Of a stretch of 63,107 bases of DNA, positions 44,796 through 53,113 are shown piece after piece; position 1 is the first letter of the stretch; every line of letters starts with the position of its first letter. Made by a program: the position numbers and the translations under genes. Origin of the DNA: [Mycobacterium] nativiensis (GTDB lineage: Bacteria > Actinomycetota > Actinomycetes > Mycobacteriales > Mycobacteriaceae); contig NZ_CP083986.1 in assembly GCF_020172685.1 (NCBI RefSeq), positions 3,380,693 to 3,443,799 on the forward strand, given 5' to 3'. The notes beneath the pieces are model-generated. The model had not been told where the DNA came from. It was given only the letters and a program-made list of their open reading frames with translations, and did no database searches.

Positions 44796-46904
44796 ATGAG
44801 CACGACGATGAGCGCTGATCAGCCGATTGGATCCGCGGGCCCAAGCAGGAAGCCGCTGTCCCCCACGGCGCTGAACCCGGGCACCAGGCGGATAGCGTCG
44901 GACCGCGTCATCCGAGCGGCTCAGCTGGCGACGATGGCGTTGACTGGGGCTTTGGTACTGGGGGTCACCGCGCAGCCGGCCACCCCGACGGCCACGCTGC
45001 CGGTGTCGTTGACTTCGGCGGACAGTTCGCTGCAGCCGGTGATCGATCAGATCCTGGCGAGCATGCAGCACGCGCAGCAGGGGTTCGAAGCCCTGCCGTT
45101 CGCCACTGCGGACAGCAACGCCATGCTGCTGGCGAGCCTGCAGGCCACGAACTACGAACTGCTCATGTCGTCCGGCTTCTCACAGGTCACCCACGGCCAG
45201 GTCTTCTTCCAAGTGCCCGAGGTGACTGCAGGCAACGCATCCGACTATCGCCCCTACTTCCAGTTCTTCACCCCCGACATCTACTACCGGACGGCCCAGG
45301 GCTTCGATCCGTCGGCGACCTATGAACTCACCGGCAAGGTCGGCGACGGCACCGGCGGCATCGCCCTGATGCCGATCAATGTCGGGGGATCGTCCGCCGA
45401 AGGCGGCGGTGCACTGGAACTCGACAGCAATCTGCACGTCAACCCCGATGGCACGTTCACGGTCTACATCGGTCCCGAGGCGCCCCCCGGAGCCGTCAAC
45501 TTCATCGACAGCAGCCAGATCAACGCAGTGCTGATCCGGGACATGCTGAACTCTTGGGCATTGGGCGGCAGCAACTTCCACATCACGTGCACGGCCGACT
45601 GCGCGCCGATCGATCCAGGTATCACCGCCACCGGCCTGTCCGATGCCATGGTCAGCCGGCTGCTGCACTCGATCGCTCCGGCAGTGGGCCCGTTCAACCA
45701 ATTGAACATGCAGCTCGCCGGTGCTGCCGGCATACTGCAGCCGCCCAACACCATGAGCGACCTGGCCTCGCAAGGTGGTTACGGGGTGGCTTTGCCCAGC
45801 GCCGCCGCCGCGTCGGGTCATTTCGACCTGCAGCCCGGCGAAGCCCTGATCGTCAAAGTGCCCCAGATCGAATCCGCCGGAATGAACGGGATCGAGCTGA
45901 TGAACGTCTTCGGCACGAACCTGCCCGCCACCTTGGCGCAGACCAGCCTCAACGGCAGCCAGTCGTTCCTTTCCAACGACGGGTACACCTACTACGTGGT
46001 CAGCGCCACGAACCCGGGGGTCGCCAACTGGCTGGACAGCGGCGCAGTCACCAGCGGCGAGATCTACATGCGCTACCAGAACATTCCGGAGGCAGACCGG
46101 CCGACGACGCCGCTGCCGGTGGAGACCCAGGTAGTGCAGGTGGCCGACGTAGCCAAGTACCTGCCGACCGACACGCCCACCGTGAGCGCCGCGCAATACG
46201 CCGCCGACATGAATGAGCGAGTGCTGTCCTACGGCTATGCGTTGGACACGGCCCGCGTGGCGGGGCAACCCGGCTGGGTCACCCAGCAGTTGTGGCTGCA
46301 CGACCTCGAGAAGACCATGGGCACCGACAACTACACTGCGGTGTTCGGTCAGCAGCCCGAGACGCCGATGTGGCTGCGGTTCACTCCGGCGCTCAGCCCC
46401 GACATGCTCGCGCTGGCCAAGGCCTTCCTGACCGATCCTTCCGCCGGCATGACCGCGATCCAGGACAACTGGGATCTGGCGATGAAGGATGTGGCACTGC
46501 CGATCCAGCTGGCGCAGGCCTTGCTGGAGAAGAACTTCAGCCAAACGGCCGACGCCGTTCAGAGCGCGCTCTCGTCGGGCGACATGGGCCAGGCGGTGAC
46601 GGCGCTGTTCGCCGGCGGCCAGCAGTTCGGCACGATCCTCAGCGACTCGCTGTTCGACCCGAACACCAGCATCATCTCGGGCATCCTCAACGCCCGCGAC
46701 GACCTGGCCACCTCGGTCTTCACCGCGACCGGCGGCATGCCCGACGTGGCAAATCCGCTGGCGGCACTGGAATGGGAGTTCCTGCCGGCGCTGGCCGGTT
46801 CGGGCTGGGACTTCAGCTCACTGCTGGATCCGTCCGGCTGGGCAGACCTGGACCTGGGCGCCGTGCTGGATCCCAGCGCCTATCTGGCAATGCTGTTCAG
46901 CTGA
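44796..46904 (+). CDS. Large secreted protein of unknown function (beta-rich DUF1214-like region)
   Basis: A 702-residue exported protein not assigned to a known enzyme. After a ~50-residue polar, basic N-terminus there is one hydrophobic segment (AAQLATMALTGALVLGVTAQPA). Residues ~130-270 look beta-rich (YFQFFTPDIYYRTAQGFDP, LHVNPDGTFTVYIGPEAPPG, VLIRDMLNSWAL), resembling DUF1214-type domains. A second beta region has YTYYVVSATNPGVANWLDSG, and the C-terminal ~170 residues are helical, Ala/Leu-rich, ending LDPSAYLAMLFS. Two cysteines (ITCTADCAP) may pair. The ATG at 44796 follows GAGAGGAG. It is the first gene of an operon with the P450 (40-base gap). Perhaps a cell-surface carrier for the P450 substrate. 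Confidence 0.8.
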   Translation: MSTTMSADQPIGSAGPSRKPLSPTALNPGTRRIASDRVIRAAQLATMALTGALVLGVTAQPATPTATLPVSLTSADSSLQPVIDQILASMQHAQQGFEALPFATADSNAMLLASLQATNYELLMSSGFSQVTHGQVFFQVPEVTAGNASDYRPYFQFFTPDIYYRTAQGFDPSATYELTGKVGDGTGGIALMPINVGGSSAEGGGALELDSNLHVNPDGTFTVYIGPEAPPGAVNFIDSSQINAVLIRDMLNSWALGGSNFHITCTADCAPIDPGITATGLSDAMVSRLLHSIAPAVGPFNQLNMQLAGAAGILQPPNTMSDLASQGGYGVALPSAAAASGHFDLQPGEALIVKVPQIESAGMNGIELMNVFGTNLPATLAQTSLNGSQSFLSNDGYTYYVVSATNPGVANWLDSGAVTSGEIYMRYQNIPEADRPTTPLPVETQVVQVADVAKYLPTDTPTVSAAQYAADMNERVLSYGYALDTARVAGQPGWVTQQLWLHDLEKTMGTDNYTAVFGQQPETPMWLRFTPALSPDMLALAKAFLTDPSAGMTAIQDNWDLAMKDVALPIQLAQALLEKNFSQTADAVQSALSSGDMGQAVTALFAGGQQFGTILSDSLFDPNTSIISGILNARDDLATSVFTATGGMPDVANPLAALEWEFLPALAGSGWDFSSLLDPSGWADLDLGAVLDPSAYLAMLFS

Positions 46905-46944
46905 CCGCGGTCGGCACCGATGAGTATTTCAAGACAGGAGTGCA

Positions 46945-48162
46945 ATGACCACGACAACGCCTGACCAGGCGACCTTCACACCACGCGGCGGCCAGTCCTG
47001 GCGCGACCCCTGGCCGATGTACGCGGCGCTGCGCGAATATGACCCGGTCCACCGAGTGGTACCCGACCATGCGCCCCACAACGATTACTGGGTGTTGTCA
47101 CGGTATGCCGACATCAGCGAGGCCGCCCGGGACTGGGAGACCTTCTCGTCTGCGCAGGGCTTGACCATCGATTACGGAGAGATGGAGCGCTTGGGTCTTG
47201 CCGAGGAGAACGCTCCGCTGGTGATGCTCGATCCCCCGGCGCACAGCGAGTTCCGCCGGGTGGTCCACAAGGGCTTCACCCCGAAGCAGATCGTGACGAT
47301 CGAGCCGGCAGTGCGCGAATTCGCGGTGGAGCGCATCGAGCGGTTACGCGCACAAGGCGGCGGTGACATCGTTGCCGAGCTCTTCAAGCCGCTGGCCAAC
47401 ATGGTCGTCGCTCACTATCTGGGGGTGCCAGACGCCGACCGATTCCGGTTCAACGACTGGGCCGACAACATCGTCGAGGCCAACGCCACCGGGACCCAGG
47501 CGGGCGCCGTTGATGCGATCGTCGAACTCTTCGGCTACTTCACCGAACTGGTCGAACGGCGCAAGCGGGATCCGGGCGATGACACCGTCTCGCACCTGAT
47601 CGCCCGCGGATTCGGCAGCGACGCCGACAGCCTCGGGAGGGTCTTGGGATGGGCCTTCACCATGATCGCCGGCGGCAACGACACGATTATCGGAATGCTC
47701 GGCGGCAGCGCCCAGCTGCTCACCCAAGACCGCGATCAGCGGTCACTGTTGATCGAGGACCCGGGCGGCATCACCGCAGCCGTCGAGGAGTTCCTGCGCC
47801 TGACCTCGCCGGTGCAGGGGCTGGCCCGCCTGACGACTCGCGACGTAGAGATCGACGGTGTGACCATCCCGGCCGGGCGTAAGACATTGCTGTTGTACGC
47901 ATCGGGGAACCGGGACCCGCGTCAGTACGGACCGGACGCCGAACAGCTGGATGTGCGACGCAAGCCGCCGGCCATCCTGGCCTTCAGCCAGGGTGCCCAT
48001 CACTGCATCGGCAACACTGCGGCGCGGATGCAGTCGCGGGTGGTCCTGGAGGAGTTACTGGCCCGCTGCCCGAACTTCCATGTCGATTGCGATGCCGTCG
48101 AATACGCCGAGGGCATGTACGTTCGGCGACCCGACACCCTGATATTCGCTCCGGAAGCCTGA
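46945..48162 (+). CDS. Cytochrome P450
   Basis: A 405-residue bacterial class I P450. The I-helix oxygen-binding motif is AGGNDT (242-247), the ExxR pair is Glu282-Arg285 (EEFLR), and the heme loop is FSQGAHHCIG with the ligand Cys354. The N-terminus is soluble, without membrane anchor. MLDPPAHSEFRRVV is the conserved C-helix motif. It receives electrons from a ferredoxin, almost certainly the one encoded 15 bases downstream. The start ATG at 46945 has ACAGGAG upstream. The AGGNDT Asn replaces the more common Glu before Asp-Thr (AGxET/DT), seen in some terpene- or acid-hydroxylating P450s. Substrate unknown. Confidence 0.95.
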   Translation: MTTTTPDQATFTPRGGQSWRDPWPMYAALREYDPVHRVVPDHAPHNDYWVLSRYADISEAARDWETFSSAQGLTIDYGEMERLGLAEENAPLVMLDPPAHSEFRRVVHKGFTPKQIVTIEPAVREFAVERIERLRAQGGGDIVAELFKPLANMVVAHYLGVPDADRFRFNDWADNIVEANATGTQAGAVDAIVELFGYFTELVERRKRDPGDDTVSHLIARGFGSDADSLGRVLGWAFTMIAGGNDTIIGMLGGSAQLLTQDRDQRSLLIEDPGGITAAVEEFLRLTSPVQGLARLTTRDVEIDGVTIPAGRKTLLLYASGNRDPRQYGPDAEQLDVRRKPPAILAFSQGAHHCIGNTAARMQSRVVLEELLARCPNFHVDCDAVEYAEGMYVRRPDTLIFAPEA

Positions 48163-48177
48163 ACAGAGGAAGACACG

Positions 48178-48375
48178 ATGAGGGTCGTCGCCGACCGGGA
48201 CAAGTGCATGGGAAACGGACTTTGCGAGGCGGTCCATCCGGCCGTCTTCGCCGTCGGAGATGACGGTGTCGTCATCGTCCATGATGAGAACGTTCGCGCC
48301 GAGGACCGCAGGTTGCTGGAACAGGCGGTTGCGGCCTGCCCCGCTTTCGCATTGCGGCTCGTCGACGACGACTGA
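48178..48375 (+). CDS. [3Fe-4S]-type ferredoxin, P450 redox partner
   Basis: A 65-residue actinobacterial single-cluster ferredoxin. It has Cys10-M-G-N-G-L-Cys16 (pattern CxxXxxC, with Asn at the variable fourth position) and a distant CPA (Cys54), which is the ligand set of the mycobacterial P450-associated [3Fe-4S] ferredoxins. The Asn there is less common than His or Tyr and may tune the cluster potential (family knowledge; effect inferred). The gene follows the P450 by 15 bases with AGAGGAAG as ribosome binding site. No ferredoxin reductase is encoded nearby. Confidence 0.92.
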   Translation: MRVVADRDKCMGNGLCEAVHPAVFAVGDDGVVIVHDENVRAEDRRLLEQAVAACPAFALRLVDDD

Positions 48376-48382
48376 GGCGCCA

Positions 48383-49588
48383 TCACCGAGACGGACGGCA
48401 AATGTAGGCCACGGCACGTCCCGCTGACCCCGATCCGATTCGGGTGATCACGACCGACAACGCCGCCCGCCCGCGCAGCCGCAGCCGGCGTCGCAGTGCA
48501 TCGGGGTCGGCCTGCACATCACGCACGCCGCGGACCAGGATTTCCAGCGTGCCGCAGTCCAGGGCGGCCAGGGCCTGCCGCAGCCGTTTCTCGCTGTAGG
48601 CCAGAGTCTCGAGGACCTCGAATCCGCGAACCCCGTCGGGCAGCGAGTCCCCGGACAGGTAGGCGATCTCGGGATCGAGCTGCCAGAGCCCGTGCCGGGC
48701 GCCGTAGTGGCGGACCAGGCCGGCCCGGACCACCGCACCGTCCGGGTCGATGAGCCAGCGCCCCGCCGGACGCACGTCGCAGTCGTGGGGGTCGGCGTCG
48801 GTGACCTGCTCGCCGCGGTCAAGGATCACCGCGCGGCGGCGCACTCCCGACTCCGCCAGGCCGGGCGACCACAGGCAGGCTTCCCGCACCGAGGCGCGCC
48901 ACGAGGTGACTTCGATCTCGCCCTGAAAACCGAGCAGCCCAACCTTCTCGAAATCGATTCCAGGAGCGACTTTTACGGCGAGGTCGCGTCCCGCGTAGAC
49001 CTCCAACAGCCGGTCCAGGGCGGGCTGGTAGTCGGCCGGATCGAAGCGCCGCCGCCCACTGCCGCGCCGGCCCGGGTCGGCCAACACCACGGTGTCGCGG
49101 CTGACCGGGGCCAACGCGTCGGCCCGCACCACGGCAACCCCACCCACGTTGTGGCGCGCCATCGCCAGCCGCACCGGGTCCAGGTCGCTGCCCAGCACCC
49201 GGTCGGTGAACTCCGACAGGGCCGCCAACTCGGTGCCCACCGAACAGGTCACGTCATGCACAACGGCACCCGGTGCGGCGGCATTGATCCGGCGTGCCCG
49301 GTGCCGCGCCACCGGTGCGGCGCTGGCCTGCTGCAGCGCCTCGTCGGTGAACAGCCACTGCGACGCCGCCGGCAGGTCGGCCAGTTTCGCCGCCGCCCGC
49401 CGGCGCAACAGTACGGTCTCCACCAACGCGGGCGTCCGATCGCCGAAGCGCCCCCGCAGCGCGGCGATGTCGGCGACCCGGGTGGCATCGGTGAGCGCGA
49501 AGCCGGCTACCTCCGCCAGGGCGGCGACACCGACCGGCGAGCTCAGATAGCCGACACCGTCGACTTCAAATCTGAAGCCGGCATTCAG
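48383..49588 (-). CDS. SAM-dependent methyltransferase (Rv3037c-like, THUMP-like domain)
   Basis: A ~401-residue methyltransferase resembling Rv3037c of the MGLP region: an N-terminal ~140 residues (GVGYLSSPVGVAALAEVAGF...), a class I SAM domain with VVHDVTCSVGTELAALSEF and VLGSDLDPVRLAMARHNVG, VVLADPGRRGSGRRRFDPADY, and a C-terminal THUMP-like part (EILVRGVRDVQADPDALRRRL). No ATG, GTG or TTG is in frame at the beginning. The CTG at 49588 overlaps the stop codon of the preceding methyltransferase (CTGA). An ATG at 49584 is one base out of frame, so a frameshift or a real CTG start must be resolved. Confidence 0.82.
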   Translation of the reverse strand: MNAGFRFEVDGVGYLSSPVGVAALAEVAGFALTDATRVADIAALRGRFGDRTPALVETVLLRRRAAAKLADLPAASQWLFTDEALQQASAAPVARHRARRINAAAPGAVVHDVTCSVGTELAALSEFTDRVLGSDLDPVRLAMARHNVGGVAVVRADALAPVSRDTVVLADPGRRGSGRRRFDPADYQPALDRLLEVYAGRDLAVKVAPGIDFEKVGLLGFQGEIEVTSWRASVREACLWSPGLAESGVRRRAVILDRGEQVTDADPHDCDVRPAGRWLIDPDGAVVRAGLVRHYGARHGLWQLDPEIAYLSGDSLPDGVRGFEVLETLAYSEKRLRQALAALDCGTLEILVRGVRDVQADPDALRRRLRLRGRAALSVVITRIGSGSAGRAVAYICRPSR

Positions 49589-50559
49589 GACGGTTTGACC
49601 CCGGTGACCATCAGGTTGTAGAACCAGCCCTTCGGGACCACGCGACGCCACACGTTGGCGTCCACCCAGCTCAGGGCCGTCCAGCTGCCGAAGGCGAACC
49701 GCGCCCAGCCCCAGCCGAGTTTGCCCGGCGGCACCGTCGACTCGAAGGTCCGGACCGGCCAGCCCAGCATGGCGGCGGTGAACTCTTCGCTGGCGGTGTG
49801 CACGTCGACCGCGCCGGCGTTGGCCGCCATCCGCTCCAGATCGGCGGGCTCGAAGGTGTGCAGGTCCACGATCCACTCGAGCGCGGCGGCGCGGGAGTTC
49901 TCGTCGAGCTCCTCCTGCGGCCGGCGCCAGGAGCCCATGCCGGGCAGCTTCATCGCGGCGACCGTGGTCTTCCAGGTCAGGTCTGCCAGCCGGCGGGCGT
50001 AGAAGTTGCCGACGGTGGTGGGCTCACCGGCGAAGATGAAACGGCCGCCGGGCTTGAGCACCCGGACCACCTCACGCAGCGACAGCTCGACGTCGGGTAT
50101 GTGGTGCAGCACCGCGTGGCCGACCACCAGGTCGAAGGTGTTGTCCTCGTACGGGATGCCCTCGGCGTCGGCGACCCGACCGTCGACGTCCAGGCCGAGG
50201 GCCTGACCGTTGCGAGTGGCGACCTTGACCATGCCCGGCGACAGGTCGGTGACCGAGCCGCGCCGTGCCACGCCGGACTGCATCAGGTTGAGCAGGAAGA
50301 ACCCGGTGCCGCAGCCCAACTCCAGCGCCCGGTCATAAAGCGGCGCTTCCCCAGCCCGTTCCGAGGCCGGCACGATCGCATCGAAGCGGCCCCGGGCGTA
50401 GTCGATACAGCGCTCGTCGTAGGAGATCGACCACTTCTCGTCGTACTGCTCGGCCTCCCAGTCGTGGTAGAGCACCTGAGCGAGCTTGCTGTCGTGCCGG
50501 GCGGCTTCCACCTGCTCGGCGGTGGCGTGCGGGTTCGGCGTCGGGTCCGTGCTCGTCAT
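49585..50559 (-). CDS. Class I SAM-dependent methyltransferase (Rv3038c-like)
   Basis: A 324-residue methyltransferase. The N-terminus has QVLYHDWEAEQYDEKWSISYDERCIDYARGRF, SAM motif I is ALELGCGTGFFLLNLMQSG, the following acidic site is SVTDLSPGMV, and the catalytic-side region is VVGHAVLHHIPDVELSLREVVRVLKPGGRFIFAGEP. The C-terminal ~100 residues are specific to the Rv3038c group. Its acceptor is unknown; a lipid or polysaccharide of the neighbouring MGLP pathway is conceivable. It is upstream of and coupled to the Rv3037c-like gene. Start ATG at 50559. Confidence 0.9.
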   Translation of the reverse strand: MTSTDPTPNPHATAEQVEAARHDSKLAQVLYHDWEAEQYDEKWSISYDERCIDYARGRFDAIVPASERAGEAPLYDRALELGCGTGFFLLNLMQSGVARRGSVTDLSPGMVKVATRNGQALGLDVDGRVADAEGIPYEDNTFDLVVGHAVLHHIPDVELSLREVVRVLKPGGRFIFAGEPTTVGNFYARRLADLTWKTTVAAMKLPGMGSWRRPQEELDENSRAAALEWIVDLHTFEPADLERMAANAGAVDVHTASEEFTAAMLGWPVRTFESTVPPGKLGWGWARFAFGSWTALSWVDANVWRRVVPKGWFYNLMVTGVKPS

Positions 50560-50646
50560 AGTGAGTCAGCCTAAGCGGTGACTGCAAGCGCGGCGAAGCC
50601 GGGCGCAGCAGGTCGCCGCCATCGGCACGGCTGACGCGCCCTCGGT

Positions 50647-51705
50647 TTAGATCGCTCCCACCAAGCCATCGGCCAGTGAGTCGGCGGCCCCGCCGGCGCT
50701 GCCGCCCAGCGCTCCGGTGATGGTGTCGATCACCGACTGCGGGAAAGCCTCGTACGCGGCGAGCACGTCGTTGAAGCCGGTCTGCATCGCAGGGGTGATG
50801 TCTGCCTGGTCACCGCCCTGGATGGCCTCCCAGATGTGCCAGGCGGCCACCTGTGGCGCGACGATCACGTTGCGGAAGTCGACGAACAATCCGGTGAACA
50901 GGTCGGGGGTCGCCGACACCGGTGTCCCGTCCCAGCTGACCAGCGTCCAGCCGTCGGTGGGGTTGCCCTCCAGGATCGCCTGGCCGCCGTTGGGAGGCGG
51001 ACCGCCGTTTGCCAGCACCGATTGAATGATCGGCCAGACATCGGGGTTCTTGACATTCATCAGCGTCCAGATCGCGATGTCCCCGCCGCTGGCATAGGCC
51101 ACGTCGGTCATCGGGCCGTTGCCCGCAAGGGTGTTGTTGTAGATCGTGTTGATGGCACTGTCGACCTGGTCGTCGAAGACCACCCCGTTGTAGTTGGTGC
51201 CGGGCTCCGAGACCAGGACGCCGCCGAGGATCCACGAGGCCATCGGCAGGAAGAAGGAGGCTTCGGTGAACAGGTCGCGGGGGTGGCCTTCGACAAGGCC
51301 GGCGGGGATCTCGTTGAGATCCGACAGCACCTGCACGGACGGCATCCCGGGCAAACCTGCCAGTGCGTCTGCCGTCTGTTGGGTCCGGATGAGCTCCGAG
51401 GCGTAGATCCCGGCGATGCCGCCCGGGAACTCCTGCTGGATGGACTGGGCGACCTCTTGCGCCTGCTGTTGGCCCAGCTCGGTGAGCGGAGCACCGGGCG
51501 GCAGCGTGCCGAGGATGTTGTTGACGTCGTCGGTCGACTGCCCGTGCCGCACCAGATCCAGCGTGATGTCCTCGGCGGTGAGCTCAATGTCGAAGGCGAG
51601 CGCGGCGGCGGGCGGAGACGCTGCCACCGGTGCGGCGCTGACGATCCCGGCACTGACCAGCGCTACGCCGGTGGTTATCCACGTACTGCTGACGCCTCGC
51701 TGCAT
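50647..51705 (-). CDS. Secreted histidine phosphatase family protein, paralogue 1 (second catalytic His replaced)
   Basis: A 352-residue exported member of the histidine phosphatase superfamily. Residues 1-30 are a signal-like N-terminus (TWITTGVALVSAGIVSAAPVAA). The phosphohistidine motif LVRHGQST is at 52-58 (His54), RTQQTA at ~107 and LNEIPAGLVEG at ~130. The second catalytic histidine found in its two neighbours is Ser206 here (VAYASGGDIAIW), so catalysis is probably impaired or altered. The ~90-residue C-terminal extension (GLFVDFRNVIVAPQVAAWHIWEAIQGGDQ...) is shared by all three paralogues. ATG at 51705 follows GGGGGA by 5 bases. A perfect CRP-type site lies 23 bases upstream. Confidence 0.85.
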   Translation of the reverse strand: MQRGVSSTWITTGVALVSAGIVSAAPVAASPPAAALAFDIELTAEDITLDLVRHGQSTDDVNNILGTLPPGAPLTELGQQQAQEVAQSIQQEFPGGIAGIYASELIRTQQTADALAGLPGMPSVQVLSDLNEIPAGLVEGHPRDLFTEASFFLPMASWILGGVLVSEPGTNYNGVVFDDQVDSAINTIYNNTLAGNGPMTDVAYASGGDIAIWTLMNVKNPDVWPIIQSVLANGGPPPNGGQAILEGNPTDGWTLVSWDGTPVSATPDLFTGLFVDFRNVIVAPQVAAWHIWEAIQGGDQADITPAMQTGFNDVLAAYEAFPQSVIDTITGALGGSAGGAADSLADGLVGAI

Positions 51706-51728
51706 GTCTATCCCCCAGACAGGACGCG

Positions 51729-51746
51729 ATGTGACGAAATTCACAT
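51729..51746. promoter_or_regulatory. CRP-type site ATGTGA-N6-TCACAT
   Basis: Perfect match to the CRP consensus TGTGA-N6-TCACA, extended by one more pair on each side. It lies 23 bases upstream of the start codon of the first phosphatase paralogue. The cAMP receptor protein of mycobacteria recognises this pattern; binding is inferred. Confidence 0.7.
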
Positions 51747-51819
51747 CATAGGGTTGGAGCGGAAAGCTGAGCAATACCCGGCCTTCAGCGAAACCAAACA
51801 CGCCTGCCAGAAATGGTCT

Positions 51820-51855
51820 AGCCGGGCATAGCGGATAACCGCCACGCCCGGCTAG
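51820..51855 (-). terminator. Terminator hairpin after phosphatase paralogue 2
   Basis: 16-bp stem TAGCCGGGCATAGCGG with CCGCCACGCCCGGCTA, loop ATAA, two positions being G-U compatible. It lies 15 bases past the stop codon of paralogue 2. It resembles the hairpin after paralogue 3, including the ATAA loop. Confidence 0.7.
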
Positions 51856-51869
51856 GTACTTGCCGCCTC

Positions 51870-52961
51870 TCAGGCGGTCAGAGACCCGAGCAGATCGCCG
51901 AGCACGTCACCAGTTGCCGCGGCGCTGCCGCCGGCAGCATCGCCCGCAGCGGAGGTGAGGGTGTCGATAACGGCCTGCGGGAACGCCGCGAACGCGTTGA
52001 ACACGTCGGTGAAGCCGGTCTGCAGCGCCGCGGTGATGTCAGCCGGGTCCCCGCCCTGGAGGGCTTCGATGATGTGCCAGGTGGCCATCTGCGGTGCGAC
52101 CATCACGTCACGGAAGTCGACGAACAGTCCGGTGAGCAGGCCCGGGTTCTCGGCCACTTCGTGGCCGTTCCAGCTGACCAGGGTCCAGCCGTCGGTCGGG
52201 TTGCCCTCGATCACGACCTGGCCGGTGTTGGGCAGCAGCCCCTGCTGCAGACCGCTGAAGTAGAGACCGAAGTCGGGGTTCTTGACGTTCATCATCACCC
52301 AGGTGGTGATCGCCGCCCCGTGGGAGAACGCCACGTCGTGCAGGTTGCCGTCCTCGCCGACCGTGCCGCCGTTGTTGTAGATCTGATCGATGGCGTCACT
52401 GAACCGGTCCTGGAACGCCATCCCGTTCACGTCGACGGTCGAGCCCAACTGCGGCATCCAGTAGTTACCGAACATCCACGAGATCGGCCCGAGCAGGTAG
52501 AGCAGGCCGGTGATCTCGGTCTGCTCCTTGCCTTCGAAGATGCCGGCGCTGAGCTCGTTGAGTCCGGCCAGGTTCGTCACCGGGGTGTCCGGCGAACCGG
52601 CGGCGGCCAGCCAGTCCGCCGCGGTCTGCTGGGTCCGCAGGAAGTCCGACGCGTAGATCCCGTTGTAGAAGTCCGGGTCCTGCAGGTGCTGCGGGTTGGT
52701 CGGGTCGGCCAGGAATGCCGCCTGCGCGGCGCCCTCCGCCGTGATGGGCGCACCGGGCGGGGTGGTCCCGAGAATGTGGTCGACGTTGTCCTGCGACAGG
52801 CCGTGTCGGACCAGGTCGAGCACCATATCGGTGGCGGTCAACTGGATTCCGGGCACCGTGACGGCGGCCAGCGGCCCTGCCATCGGAGCCACCGGGGCAG
52901 CGACGAGCCCGGCGCCGACGAGGGCAACTCCGGCGGTGATCCACGGGCGAGTGTGGTGCAT
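51870..52961 (-). CDS. Secreted histidine phosphatase family protein, paralogue 2
   Basis: A 363-residue exported histidine phosphatase-fold protein. The N-terminal export module is PWITAGVALVGAGLVAAPVAP. RHG with His53 (LDLVRHGLSQDN), RTQQTA near residue 109, LNELSAGIFEG at ~134 and the second catalytic His214 (VAFSHGAAITTW) are all present, so it can be catalytic. The shared C-terminal domain (NPGLLTGLFVDFRDVMVAPQMATWHIIEALQGGDPADITAALQTGF) follows. The ATG at 52961 has GAAGGAG upstream; TTG at 52976 is unlikely. Substrate unknown; these enzymes usually remove phosphate from small molecules or proteins outside the cell. Confidence 0.87.
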   Translation of the reverse strand: MHHTRPWITAGVALVGAGLVAAPVAPMAGPLAAVTVPGIQLTATDMVLDLVRHGLSQDNVDHILGTTPPGAPITAEGAAQAAFLADPTNPQHLQDPDFYNGIYASDFLRTQQTAADWLAAAGSPDTPVTNLAGLNELSAGIFEGKEQTEITGLLYLLGPISWMFGNYWMPQLGSTVDVNGMAFQDRFSDAIDQIYNNGGTVGEDGNLHDVAFSHGAAITTWVMMNVKNPDFGLYFSGLQQGLLPNTGQVVIEGNPTDGWTLVSWNGHEVAENPGLLTGLFVDFRDVMVAPQMATWHIIEALQGGDPADITAALQTGFTDVFNAFAAFPQAVIDTLTSAAGDAAGGSAAATGDVLGDLLGSLTA

Positions 52962-52995
52962 GGCCTTCTCCTTCAACGAGTCCTCACTTTAGTTA

Positions 52996-53012
52996 CGCTA
53001 CGCCGCGTAGCG
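52996..53012. promoter_or_regulatory. CGCTACG-N3-CGTAGCG dyad upstream of paralogue 2
   Basis: Perfect 7-bp inverted repeat with a CCG spacer, 35 bases before the start codon of paralogue 2. It may be an operator or a 5' leader hairpin. Confidence 0.45.
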
Positions 53013-53045
53013 CAAATATGTCGCTAAGCTTAAAATGATGTATTT

Positions 53046-53060
53046 CCTATTGTCAATAGG
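53046..53060. promoter_or_regulatory. CCTATT-GTC-AATAGG dyad upstream of paralogue 2
   Basis: Perfect 6-bp inverted repeat with a 3-base spacer in the AT-rich part of the region upstream of paralogue 2, 85 bases before its start codon. A promoter-region operator is inferred. Confidence 0.4.
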
Positions 53061-53113
53061 TTCTGCGGGCAAAGCTCAGCGCGGTGACCGGCCGGCTCCT
53101 CAGCACGACAAAA

